Shown: positions 1 through 5,712, counted from the stretch's first letter. The stretch is DNA of 6,073 nucleotides from Nitrospirota bacterium (GCA_005877535.1 VBOM01000123.1:1-6073); one strand, 5' to 3'. The notes: generated from the sequence alone by a model not told the origin. Numbers and translations are program-made.

Positions 1-13
1 AGGCTAGCAGGGA

Positions 14-205
14 ATGGTCTACCAAAGGGCCTATCCGAAGAGCCGATTCAGCCAAGACAGGCTGGCAGAATATGCCGGCTATGAAATGGATGACATCCCG
101 CTCGTTCGCACCGTCAGCATCGACCACTTCTTCTATCGCCCGACCAGTGCCACGCAACTCGCGCACTATGCGCGGCTGGGTTTTTCACTATCTTGCTCGA
201 GCTAA
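14..205 (+). pseudogene. Unrecognised protein-coding fragment, probably truncated
   Basis: The frame encodes 63 residues that look protein-like: a run containing DDIPLVRTVSIDHFFYRP followed by an amphipathic stretch (AHYARLGFSL), with mostly G or C at third codon positions. I do not recognise the family. A stop (TAG at 5-7) lies just upstream in frame, and the ATG at 14 has only a purine run (AGGGA) directly against it, too close for a normal ribosome binding site. The reading ends at a TAA at 203-205 after a serine/cysteine tail that looks like out-of-frame sequence. I read it as an internal or C-terminal piece of a decayed plus-strand gene. It could also be a short real gene or chance. Confidence 0.3.
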
Positions 206-328
206 CGTCCCTGCCCTTTGTGGTCCATCCGCGCGCATGGTAGCACTGACAAGAAGGTGCTCCCTCGCAACAGGCATTCGCCCATCTTGCAGCACAACCT
301 TGAAGATGACCCCATGTCGAAACGTCGC
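188..328 (-). pseudogene. Possible minus-strand gene remnant (beta-rich, unknown family)
   Basis: On the minus strand, from about 328 down to a TAG at 190-188, one frame reads 46 residues including GVIFKVVLQDGRMPVAREHL and LLVSATMRADGP. This resembles a beta-sandwich strand-turn-strand pattern, with a hydrophobic strand, a DGR turn and another strand. No start codon with a ribosome binding site is visible, and the upstream sequence in this frame is arginine-rich and not protein-like. If it is real, the N-terminal part lies in another frame and the gene is broken. It would lie in the same orientation as, and just downstream of, the membrane-protein pseudogene at 413-782. Support is composition only; chance is quite possible. 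Confidence 0.2.
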
Positions 329-412
329 ACGCCGACAGTCCCTCTCCAGCTTTCGGCGCTGGTGGGACCGGCGCCGGGTTCCAGGCGCAGGCGATTCTTT
401 CCATCACCGTCT

Positions 413-782
413 CTACGTTTCGAATGCTGACACGAACGACGCGCCGAGTACGGCATGCCCGATCCCCGCTCCCCCAGCAACAGATCGCCCAGGTCCGATC
501 CTGTTGCGGTCTGGATAATAACCGGGGCTGGTGGCACGTTGTAGGTTGTGACCCAGATGCTCACCGCCGGACCGGCAGGACTTTGGACATCATCGCGGGC
601 TTTCATGCATGTCGCCCCAGCGCGAACACCCCCGCGCCAAGAGCCGCGTCAGGACTGCTGCGATCCCAGACCACTGGTACTTCAACCTGGAACGATACCA
701 CAGGTGCCGGACTGATTAGTGCCAGCAGCCCCGCGAGTATTTCAAGACTGCCGGATAGGGCCAGCAGGCGTCTCAACGACAT
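413..782 (-). pseudogene. Small multi-pass membrane protein, broken by two frameshifts
   Basis: Reading the minus strand from the ATG at 782-780, preceded by an AAGGGG-type ribosome binding site, gives MSLRRLLALSGSLEILAGLL followed by a hydrophobic helix (ALISPAPVVS). This frame stops near 603. The next frame, entered near 610, continues with ARDDVQSPAGPAV and a second hydrophobic stretch around YNVPPAPVIIQTATGSDLG. A third frame, entered near 470, gives GIGHAVLGASFVSAFET and a stop at 415-413. Joined, the three pieces make about 120 residues with roughly four hydrophobic segments and a loop after helix 2. This is the usual plan of small uncharacterised four-helix membrane proteins. The order, spacing and single closing stop argue that this was one gene. 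Two frameshifts mean it is probably dead unless they are sequencing errors. It is transcribed away from the transketolase gene. Confidence 0.55.
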
Positions 783-833
783 CGGGGCCCCTTCAAGGTC
801 GCGCCTCGGTATGCGTGATATAAACCGGATATG

Positions 834-850
834 CCTCCTTTGAAAGGAGG
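834..850. repeat. Perfect 17-nt palindrome (CCTCCTTT-G-AAAGGAGG)
   Basis: Two 8-base arms are exact reverse complements around a single G. On either strand the arm reads AAAGGAGG, a perfect anti-16S sequence, so it could be a ribosome binding site remnant for either direction. No start codon sits at the right distance on either strand. The one-base gap is too tight for a stable RNA hairpin, so an operator or a chance palindrome is more likely than a terminator. It lies between the broken membrane gene and the transketolase. Confidence 0.35.
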
Positions 851-891
851 AGGACATTGCTAAAGTGGGTGGACAGCTTGCTTTAGGTTCA

Positions 892-920
892 TTGACTCCC
901 TTATTTCATTTTGTTAGCCT
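892..920 (+). promoter_or_regulatory. Weak candidate sigma-70 promoter for the transketolase gene
   Basis: TTGACT at 892-897 matches the -35 consensus at five of six bases. With a 17-base spacer it is followed by TAGCCT at 915-920, a poor -10 matching three of six. The stretch between them is AT-rich compared with its surroundings. It would leave an untranslated leader of roughly 75-80 bases before the start codon at 1005. No operator was recognised. Confidence 0.25.
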
Positions 921-1004
921 CAAACCCCGCCGCGCTGCTACCGATATAGAAGAGGAGAAGAGTCCGGCAGCATCCTTGGCATTCAAGTTCCGAAAGGAGT
1001 TCCG

Positions 1005-2870
1005 ATGGCTAGCTCAACCGCCTCCGCCGAATTGCTTACTGAACTGCAGAACAAGGCCACGCAGCTCCGGATCGAGAGCGTTCGTGCAACGAGTGAGGCT
1101 GGGAGCGGGCATCCGTCCAGCTGCTGTTCCGCTGCGGACATCGTCGCAGCCCTTTTCTTCTCCGTCATGCGATACGATCCCAAAAACCCTAAAGCCCTTA
1201 ATAGCGATCGATTCGTGCTGTCAAAAGGCCATGCTGCCCCCCTGCTTTATGCCGCTTGGGCCGAAGCCGGTCTCTTTCCCAAGAGCGAACTTCTCAAGCT
1301 CCGAACGCTGGCGTCCGACCTCGAAGGGCACCCGACCCCTCGCTTATCGTTTGTCGATATGGCTACGGGTTCGTTGGGGCAAGGCCTACCAGTCGGCATC
1401 GGCATCGCCCTTAATGCAAAATCCATCGATAAACTGGATCACCGAACCTACGTCTTGATGGGCGACGGAGAATCCGTCGAGGGATCCGTATGGGAAGCGG
1501 CTGAGGTCGCGCGCTATCATGGTTTGGATAATCTCTGTGCCATCGTCGATGTCAATCGACTCGGTCAAAGCGATCCCACCATGCTGCAACACGACATGGA
1601 GGGTTATCGCTCACGGTGGGTCGGCTTTGGCTGGCAGGCCTTGGTGGTTGACGGGCACGATCTTTCAGCTCTGCTCGCGGCATTCGATGCCGCTGCCGGC
1701 ACCAAAGGCAAACCGACGGTTCTTCTTGCAAAAACGTTTAAGGGCAAGGGCATCTCCTTCATGGAGAACCATCCAGGCTGGCATGGGAAGCCGGTCGCCA
1801 AAGGCGAGGAAACCCAGAAGGCGATCGATGAGTTGACCAAGCGGTTGAAGCCGAGCAGCATAGCCATTTCATTTAAGAAACCATCGACCCCGGCTCCCGG
1901 GCCTTCGTCTATCGATCCCCTCCCACCTTCGCCCTACAAAGTAGGCGACAGTGCCGCGACGCGCGAAGCCTTCGGCAACGCACTTGAGGCACTGGGCGCG
2001 GTCAATCCGCTAGTTGTGGGACTGGATGCCGACGTGAAAAATTCGACCTATACCGATAAGTTCGGCAAGAGGTTTCCCAATCGATTCTTTGAAAGTTTTA
2101 TCGCGGAGCAAAACATGCTTGGGGCCGCAGCGGGTTTAGCTGCCTGCGGGAAAATTCCTTTCGTTGCCACGTTTGCCGCGTTCTTTACGCGAGCCTATGA
2201 TTTCATCCGCATGGCTGCCATCAGCGGCTCGAACATCAAACTTGTCGGAACACATGTAGGCGTGAGCATCGGCGAAGATGGTCCTTCGCAGATGGGCTTG
2301 GAAGATATTGCGATGATGGCTGCGCAACCGGGCGTGACCGTGTTGTATCCGTCCGATGCGACCTGTACGTATCGGGTCGTCGAAATGGCTGCTACGCACA
2401 AAGGGATGGTCTACATTCGGGCCGGTCGTCCAAAGTCCCCGGTTTTGTACGGACCCGATGAAACGTTCCAGATCGGCGGATCGAAGGTCATTCGCCAAAG
2501 CGCGTCGGATGTGCTTACGATCGTCGCAGCCGGCGTCACGCTCTTCGAAGCCCTGAAGGCGTACGATACATTGAAAGTTGCCGGCGTCTCCGTGCGCATC
2601 CTCGATCTCTACAGCATCGTCCCCATTGATCGCACCACGTTGCTGGACAGCGCCAGGGCCACGCAGGGGCGCATCCTCACCGTTGAAGATCATTATGCGC
2701 ATGGCGGCCTCGGGGATGCTGTGCTCAGCGCGGTCGGGCCCGAAGGCATCAAGGTGCATAAGCTCGCCGTTCGCACGATCCCACACAGCGGGAAGCCGGA
2801 TGAACTCGTCGACCACTTTGGCATCGGAGCACGATCGATTGTTGAAGCAGCCAAACAAATCACAAAATGA
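1005..2870 (+). CDS. tkt: Transketolase, single-chain, animal-length type
   Basis: Cytoplasmic thiamine-diphosphate enzyme that moves two-carbon ketol units between sugar phosphates in the non-oxidative pentose phosphate pathway. The 621-residue protein is complete, and AAAGGAG six bases before the ATG fixes the start. Residues 1 to about 280 are the pyrophosphate domain: SGHP (His36), KGHAAP (His76), EGHPTPR (His109) and the diphosphate/magnesium motif GDGE (153-156) with Asn184, then NRLGQSDP and the WHGKP loop (His260). A proline-rich linker (about 290-310) leads to the pyrimidine domain, with catalytic Glu in AEQNM (Glu368), AAFFTRA and HVGVSIGEDGPSQM (His418). The C-terminal domain starts near 485 and has RILTVEDHY and SGKP. 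Most bacterial transketolases are about 660 residues. This one has the length and the motif spellings (NRLGQSDP, IAEQNM, SIGEDGPSQM) of the animal TKT branch, also found in some bacteria. It looks monocistronic and functional. Confidence 0.96.
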   Translation: MASSTASAELLTELQNKATQLRIESVRATSEAGSGHPSSCCSAADIVAALFFSVMRYDPKNPKALNSDRFVLSKGHAAPLLYAAWAEAGLFPKSELLKLRTLASDLEGHPTPRLSFVDMATGSLGQGLPVGIGIALNAKSIDKLDHRTYVLMGDGESVEGSVWEAAEVARYHGLDNLCAIVDVNRLGQSDPTMLQHDMEGYRSRWVGFGWQALVVDGHDLSALLAAFDAAAGTKGKPTVLLAKTFKGKGISFMENHPGWHGKPVAKGEETQKAIDELTKRLKPSSIAISFKKPSTPAPGPSSIDPLPPSPYKVGDSAATREAFGNALEALGAVNPLVVGLDADVKNSTYTDKFGKRFPNRFFESFIAEQNMLGAAAGLAACGKIPFVATFAAFFTRAYDFIRMAAISGSNIKLVGTHVGVSIGEDGPSQMGLEDIAMMAAQPGVTVLYPSDATCTYRVVEMAATHKGMVYIRAGRPKSPVLYGPDETFQIGGSKVIRQSASDVLTIVAAGVTLFEALKAYDTLKVAGVSVRILDLYSIVPIDRTTLLDSARATQGRILTVEDHYAHGGLGDAVLSAVGPEGIKVHKLAVRTIPHSGKPDELVDHFGIGARSIVEAAKQITK

Positions 2871-2978
2871 CCTTCCCGCACCGCCCTTCCTACTGAGTTG
2901 TACAGTATTTCTCTCCTGAATATTCTGTCGGGACTGATGGGTCAACGAATGTTTTAGGAACCGACTGAAGCCCATTAA

Positions 2979-3179
2979 GGCAGTGGAATCAATTATCCGA
3001 ACGGAATTCGTCTAACGGTTCGGATGACCATGCAAGATACCGCCAACATGGCCGGGATCACAAAGGAAATGGCCATTCGGATCATGGACCGATTCAAGTG
3101 TGACCAGCTCATGTCCGGAACGGACAAGCGACTCGTCATTCTTGATTTGCCTCGCCTTATGACATCCGCCTCGCTCTAG
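2979..3179 (+). pseudogene. C-terminal DNA-binding remnant of a Crp/Fnr-family regulator
   Basis: An open frame between TAA (2976-2978) and TAG (3177-3179) encodes IRLTVRMTMQDTANMAGITK, then EMAIRIMDRFKCDQL and KRLVILDLPRL. This matches the winged helix-turn-helix of Crp/Fnr regulators: a start like LTRQDIA, the recognition helix with G-TKE-AIR-M-RF, then the wing and VILD. Some positions look worn: Met in place of the usual Thr in TKET, and Cys in FKCDQ. The whole N-terminal cyclic-nucleotide-like sensor domain (about 150 residues) is missing, and upstream DNA in all frames does not restore it. ATGs at 3024 and 3030 have no clear ribosome binding site. A free 51-residue DNA-binding peptide is conceivable, but a truncated pseudogene is the simpler reading. 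Intact relatives often control nitrogen-oxide or oxygen-responsive genes, which is notable near nirK. Confidence 0.65.
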
Positions 3180-3367
3180 TCCACATCAGCCTCACCCTCG
3201 GAGTTTAGACTGCCGAAAAGAGAATTTCCCAAACATGCATTCGCGATATTTATTGGTCAATCATCCACGTGTCCTATCGACGATTACTCAATAAGTTATC
3301 GGACCCACTACTAAAGAGCCGGCCTCTTTTATTGTCCCAGCTCTCATCGAGCCGCTATTCTTTTTCC
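3180..3367. other. Intergenic stretch with no supported gene
   Basis: Both strands were read here. The sequence is more AT-rich than its surroundings and has only short, poorly composed frames. It contains a weak hairpin (AAAGAG at 3313-3318 against CTCTTT at 3324-3329), which is not followed by a clean T run. A poor promoter-like pair (TTGTCC near 3333, TATTCT near 3357) lies ahead of the ribosome binding site at 3368. Nothing here is strong enough to annotate further. Confidence 0.5.
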
Positions 3368-3523
3368 GTAAGGAGGACGATATGTACTCCGAAAACTAGA
3401 CAGGGGGCCAAGCGAGAATCTTTTGTATCTGGAAGTCTCAGACGGCAGCGGGGAGGGGAGGGCGCGGGCGGTGTTGGAAGCATTGGAGGGCAAGCGGACG
3501 ATCAAAGAAACCACTTCAGTCCT
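3368..3523 (+). pseudogene. Gene start with strong ribosome binding site, frameshifted and cut off at a repeat
   Basis: TAAGGAGG at 3368-3375 is a near-perfect ribosome binding site five to six bases ahead of ATG 3382. That frame reads only MYSEN before a TAG. Moving to the next frame near 3391 gives a clean continuation: KLDRGPSENLLYLEVSDGSG, then a helical segment with RARAVLEALEGKRTIKE. The readable protein ends at about 3523, exactly where the inverted-repeat element begins. I infer a gene whose 5' end survived, then took a frameshift and lost its 3' part at the repeat insertion. The helical segment has the feel of a helix-turn-helix N-terminus, such as that of transposases, but the family is not identified. 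Chance cannot be excluded for so short a piece. Confidence 0.4.
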
Positions 3524-3685
3524 AGCAGGCTGCGGAAAAACTATGTCGGCGCGCGAGACAGGCGGGACGAGCGAGACGGGTCAAACGAGGTGGGGCTCAA
3601 TCTGTCCACGTCGCGCCTTTCTCGCGTGTCTCCGCGCTTCACGCGTCACGCTCTATAGACGCTGGAGGACTTTTTCAGCATCCTT
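3524..3685. mobile_element. MITE/REP-like hairpin element with terminal inverted repeats
   Basis: The left end AGGCTGCGGAAAAACT (3527-3542) pairs with the reverse complement of the right end, AGGATGCTGAAAAAGT, matching 13 of 16 bases. A second, inner inverted repeat lies at 3549-3577 against 3610-3637; the arms align over about 28 bases with a handful of mismatches and one gap. The whole unit is about 160 bp, has no coding capacity of its own, and folds into one long imperfect hairpin. This is the layout of a non-autonomous miniature transposable element or a large REP/BIME-type repeat. A TCCT occurs just outside the left end (3520-3523) and at the right end (3681-3684), but overlap with the terminal repeat makes a target duplication uncertain. 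It coincides with the truncation of the preceding gene fragment. Confidence 0.65.
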
Positions 3686-3712
3686 CTACCTTAAATTCCA
3701 GCTTTTTGTGTC

Positions 3713-3741
3713 TTGACAACGGGATACACGTAAGGCATTGT
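3713..3741 (+). promoter_or_regulatory. Candidate sigma-70 promoter downstream of the repeat
   Basis: A perfect -35 hexamer TTGACA (3713-3718) is followed, after 17 bases, by CATTGT (3736-3741). That -10 keeps the important second and sixth bases but matches only three of six. It lies 28 bases before the ATG at 3769 and about 430 bases before the cytochrome gene, so it could drive either. The flanking GTGT/ACAC bases around the -35 might form a small operator, but this is not convincing. Confidence 0.3.
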
Positions 3742-3768
3742 GGGCGGCATTGACTAGGGAAGGACGGC

Positions 3769-4065
3769 ATGCGCCTTCAACATTGCCCTTTTCATTGGCC
3801 GACAATGTTGGGTATTTATGTTGACGGTGGTAGCGGCATCCGCGTCATACGAATCATACCCAACATCCGCGACTGGGCGGCAAACCGGCCATTCAAGCCG
3901 GCCTGGATGATTTCGTCGGGCGAGTCAGGGCCGGTGGCTGTATCAAGTAAGCGGAGGACCTTGCAGCTACGTCGACCTGGGTATGAAATCCGCGCTGCTG
4001 GTATGGGTATAACCAATGCAGAGTTCATTGCGCTGATCGGCAGATCTGGTCACAACCATGAATAA
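3769..4065 (+). CDS. Doubtful small ORF, unknown function
   Basis: A 98-residue frame with a purine-rich AGGGAAGGA (3756-3764) just ahead of its ATG and a promoter-like pair upstream. The protein has no signal peptide, no membrane segment and no family motif that I recognise. It begins MRLQHCPFHW and ends with a His-rich tail (GHNHE). The most protein-like part is the C-terminal third (PGYEIRAAGMGITNAEFIAL). Part of the frame runs through a nested inverted repeat (3805-3866), which is unusual inside a real gene. It may be a real orphan gene, a decayed one, or an accidental frame over a structured RNA region. Conservation in relatives would be needed to keep it. Confidence 0.3.
   Translation: MRLQHCPFHWPTMLGIYVDGGSGIRVIRIIPNIRDWAANRPFKPAWMISSGESGPVAVSSKRRTLQLRRPGYEIRAAGMGITNAEFIALIGRSGHNHE
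3805..3866. repeat. Nested inverted repeat, 62 nt, possible structured RNA or operator
   Basis: ATGTTGGGTAT (3805-3815) is the exact reverse complement of ATACCCAACAT (3856-3866). Inside, TGAC pairs with GTCA, and GCGG pairs with CCGC around a CAT loop, all in nested order. The result is a stacked stem with two internal loops. No T run follows, so it is not an ordinary terminator. It falls inside the doubtful ORF at 3769-4065. It could be a small RNA or cis-regulatory structure, the footprint of a mobile element, or a long operator. The function is not known from the sequence. Confidence 0.45.
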
Positions 4066-4171
4066 GTGTAAGGTCGGCGAGCGCGAGCAGTCCGAGTTGT
4101 TATCGGTGATGAGCCCATGGGGCAACACATCATCGAGAGACAATACTCACCATCAAGAAAAGGAGGTGCGA

Positions 4172-4633
4172 ATGACGATGCGGAAGGTCGGGATGTCGGT
4201 CGTGTTAATGGCATCTGCCCTGATTCTTTCAGGAGGGATGGCTTACTCTGAGGAACCAGTGCCATTGCCTCAAGTTCCGGCCGATTATGCCGGCAAACAT
4301 ATGCCGGCTGGAGGGTGGACGGATCCTAAGGCCATCGCGGAGGGAGCGAAGATTTTCACCGGCGAGGCCAACCCGCTAGTCAACTGTGGCAGCTGTCACG
4401 GCAAGGACGGTAAACCGGTGAAAAAGGGGGCGCGGGATCTTCGTGACCCCAAAAACACCACCCGTTTCTCGGACAGCTTCTGGTTCTGGCGAGTGTCGGA
4501 AGGGGTCCCGAAGACGAAGATGAAGGCCTGGAAGCAGTTCCTGTCGGAAGAGCAGATCTGGCAGGTGATGGCGTACGAGCACCAGTTCTCGCACGAGAAC
4601 AAACCAGCCGAACACACGGATTATAAACCCTAA
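4172..4633 (+). CDS. Periplasmic mono-haem cytochrome c, likely electron partner of NirK
   Basis: The 153-residue protein has an N-terminal signal sequence (charged MTMRK, hydrophobic core VGMSVVLMASALILSGGMA, cleavage near AYS/EE at about residue 26). One haem-binding motif CGSCH follows, with Cys72, Cys75 and axial His76. Met117 in VPKTKMKAW is the likely sixth ligand, and the final helix SEEQIWQVMAYEHQFS is typical of class I cytochrome c domains. The start at 4172 is chosen because AGGAGG (4161-4166) sits five bases before it and the signal peptide begins there; the frame stays open further upstream but that part is not protein-like. It is followed after 106 bases by the nirK-like gene in the same direction, so co-transcription is likely. 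I infer a role in single-electron transfer in the periplasm, possibly to the copper enzyme; the direct partner is not shown by sequence. Confidence 0.9.
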   Translation: MTMRKVGMSVVLMASALILSGGMAYSEEPVPLPQVPADYAGKHMPAGGWTDPKAIAEGAKIFTGEANPLVNCGSCHGKDGKPVKKGARDLRDPKNTTRFSDSFWFWRVSEGVPKTKMKAWKQFLSEEQIWQVMAYEHQFSHENKPAEHTDYKP

Positions 4634-4635
4634 AC

Positions 4636-4739
4636 AGGAGGCAAATCTGAATGCCCTGATAGGGCTGAAATCATTCGGGACGTACCAAGTAGCTGAAAGA
4701 AGAAACCGTCAGAGCAATCCATAATCAAAGGAGACTGCG
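4636..4739 (+). promoter_or_regulatory. Cytochrome-nirK intergenic leader with a decoy start and nirK ribosome binding site
   Basis: AGGAGG at 4636-4641, overlapping the end of the cytochrome gene by spacing only, precedes an ATG at 4651 that encodes just Met-Pro before TGA (4657-4659). The same bases form a small perfect stem, GCCCT-GAT-AGGGC (4653-4665). The true nirK ribosome binding site is AAAGGAGA at 4727-4734, five bases before the ATG at 4740. The two-codon ORF may be a relic of a lost gene or a leader peptide; nothing in the sequence decides between them. Confidence 0.35.
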
Positions 4740-5576
4740 ATGTCTATTAGTTTTTCGCGTAACGTGCGTAATGCCGGATTGATCAGCGCATTGGTCATGG
4801 CTCCGTGTCTTGCCATCACTCCAGGATTGGTGTCTGCGGCGGAGACCATCAAAGCCGTAGTGACGACCGCACCCAATGTTCCTCCTCCAATTACACGAAC
4901 AGCGCCTGCCAACATCGTGGTTGAGCTTGAAGCTCACGAGTGGGTCGGTAATCTTAGCGACGATAACAAATATAAGTTCTGGGGTTTTGGACCAGCAGGA
5001 GGGACTGGAACTGTACACTGCGCCACCGCGTCTCCATCCATTCCTGAACACATTGCGAATGGCATGTATGGCGGGATCTTAGTTGAGCCGGTTGGTGGGC
5101 TTAAGAAAGTAGACAAAGAATTTTATGTCGTGCAAAGCGAGTTTTACACCAAGCCTGGTAAGAAGGGCGATACCTTGGAGTTTTCGTTCGATAATGGTTT
5201 AGCGGAGAGCCCTTCACATGTGGTGTTTAATGGAATGGCTGGCGCGCTTGTCAAAAATCCTCTGACAGCCAAGGTGGGCGACACCATTCGAATGTTCTAT
5301 GTCAATGCAGGACCTAACCATGTCGCGTCGTGGCACATCATCGGCGAGATATTTGACAGGGTGTACCCCGAGGGTTCCTTGATTACGCCTCCATTGCAGA
5401 ACCTCCAAACCACCGTCGTGCCTGCGGGTGGCTCTTCCATGGCAGAATTTAAGGTCGAAGTGCCAGGAACCTATATCAATGTGGACCACTCAATCTTCCG
5501 CATTGCGAAAGGCGCCGTTGGCCTGCTGAAGGTAGAGGGTCCAGAGCAACCGGACATCTACAAAGGCCTGAAGTAA
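4740..5576 (+). CDS. nirK: NirK-like copper nitrite reductase with an internal in-frame deletion
   Basis: NirK is a periplasmic trimer that reduces nitrite to nitric oxide, with type 1 and type 2 copper in two cupredoxin domains. This 278-residue product has a signal peptide (residues 1-33, cleavage near VSA/AET), the domain 1 entry strand HEW...KYKFWGF (66-83), then jumps to GPAGGTGTVHCATA. Retained are His93 (type 2), Cys94, His104 and Met109 (type 1; Alcaligenes 135, 136, 145, 150), the ANGMYG loop, His199 in WHIIGEIFD (catalytic His255) and His250 in VDHSI (type 2 His306). Missing are about 60-65 residues between positions 83 and 92, which normally hold type 1 His95, Asp98 and type 2 His100. 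The frame stays open and the rest is well conserved, so either the deletion is recent, the protein has another role, or the assembly collapsed here. Family assignment is firm; nitrite reductase activity is doubtful. Confidence 0.85.
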   Translation: MSISFSRNVRNAGLISALVMAPCLAITPGLVSAAETIKAVVTTAPNVPPPITRTAPANIVVELEAHEWVGNLSDDNKYKFWGFGPAGGTGTVHCATASPSIPEHIANGMYGGILVEPVGGLKKVDKEFYVVQSEFYTKPGKKGDTLEFSFDNGLAESPSHVVFNGMAGALVKNPLTAKVGDTIRMFYVNAGPNHVASWHIIGEIFDRVYPEGSLITPPLQNLQTTVVPAGGSSMAEFKVEVPGTYINVDHSIFRIAKGAVGLLKVEGPEQPDIYKGLK

Positions 5577-5591
5577 TCCGCAGGTAGGTTA

Positions 5592-5616
5592 AAGCTGAGA
5601 TTTTAAAACACAGCTT
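5592..5616 (+). other. Small stem-loop in the nirK 3' region
   Basis: AAGCTG (5592-5597) and CAGCTT (5611-5616) are exact reverse complements. Between them lies TTTTAAAA, itself a palindrome. The stem is short and AT-rich inside, about 15 bases after the nirK stop codon. On its own it is not a terminator, since no T run follows; it may add to mRNA 3'-end structure. Confidence 0.35.
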
Positions 5617-5635
5617 GTAAATCAGTGGCAGTCAA

Positions 5636-5670
5636 GCGTCATAGTTCTGAGGACCATGGTGAAGTGACGC
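5636..5670 (+). other. Second stem-loop ahead of the terminator
   Basis: GCGTCA (5636-5641) pairs exactly with TGACGC (5665-5670), and TTC/GAA further in can extend the stem across a small internal loop. It lies seven bases before the terminator hairpin. It could be part of a structured 3' untranslated region that protects the transcript or makes a stable 3'-end RNA. This is inference from pairing only. Confidence 0.4.
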
Positions 5671-5676
5671 AATCGT

Positions 5677-5712
5677 GAGAGGGAGAGGCGTTGCCTCTCC
5701 CTCTCTGTTTTT
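5677..5712 (+). terminator. Strong intrinsic terminator of the cytochrome-nirK unit
   Basis: A perfect 13-base-pair stem, GAGAGGGAGAGGC (5677-5689) against GCCTCTCCCTCTC (5693-5705), closes a three-base loop GTT and is followed by TGTTTTT. It sits 100 bases after the nirK stop codon and is the clearest terminator in the window. The near-perfect dyad and trailing T run make rho-independent termination on the plus strand very likely. Confidence 0.9.

Noticed and set aside
72..518. A 148-residue plus-strand open frame
   Set aside because: Rich in Arg, Ser and Pro with no hydrophobic pattern, and it overlaps the better minus-strand membrane-protein remnant.
202..606. A single 134-residue minus-strand gene
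   Set aside because: Only its first half is sensible, as the middle of the broken membrane protein; the second half is Arg/Gly/Ser-rich out-of-frame sequence.
2136..2975. A 279-residue minus-strand open frame opposite the transketolase
   Set aside because: It is the antisense shadow of a well-supported gene; its composition is rich in Arg, His and Asp with no domain pattern.
3313..3329. Hairpin AAAGAG/CTCTTT as a terminator
   Set aside because: Only six pairs and no continuous T run after it; no intact gene ends just upstream.
3269..3658. A 129-residue plus-strand open frame
   Set aside because: It runs through a ribosome binding site and into the inverted-repeat element, and its composition is not protein-like.
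4058..4171. An upstream start for the cytochrome gene at 4058
   Set aside because: The extra 38 residues would precede the signal peptide and lack a ribosome binding site; the 4172 start has AGGAGG.
4066..4171. A search for an Fnr/NnrR-type operator ahead of the cytochrome gene
   Set aside because: No site resembling TTGAT-N4-ATCAA or a clear dyad at suitable spacing was seen.
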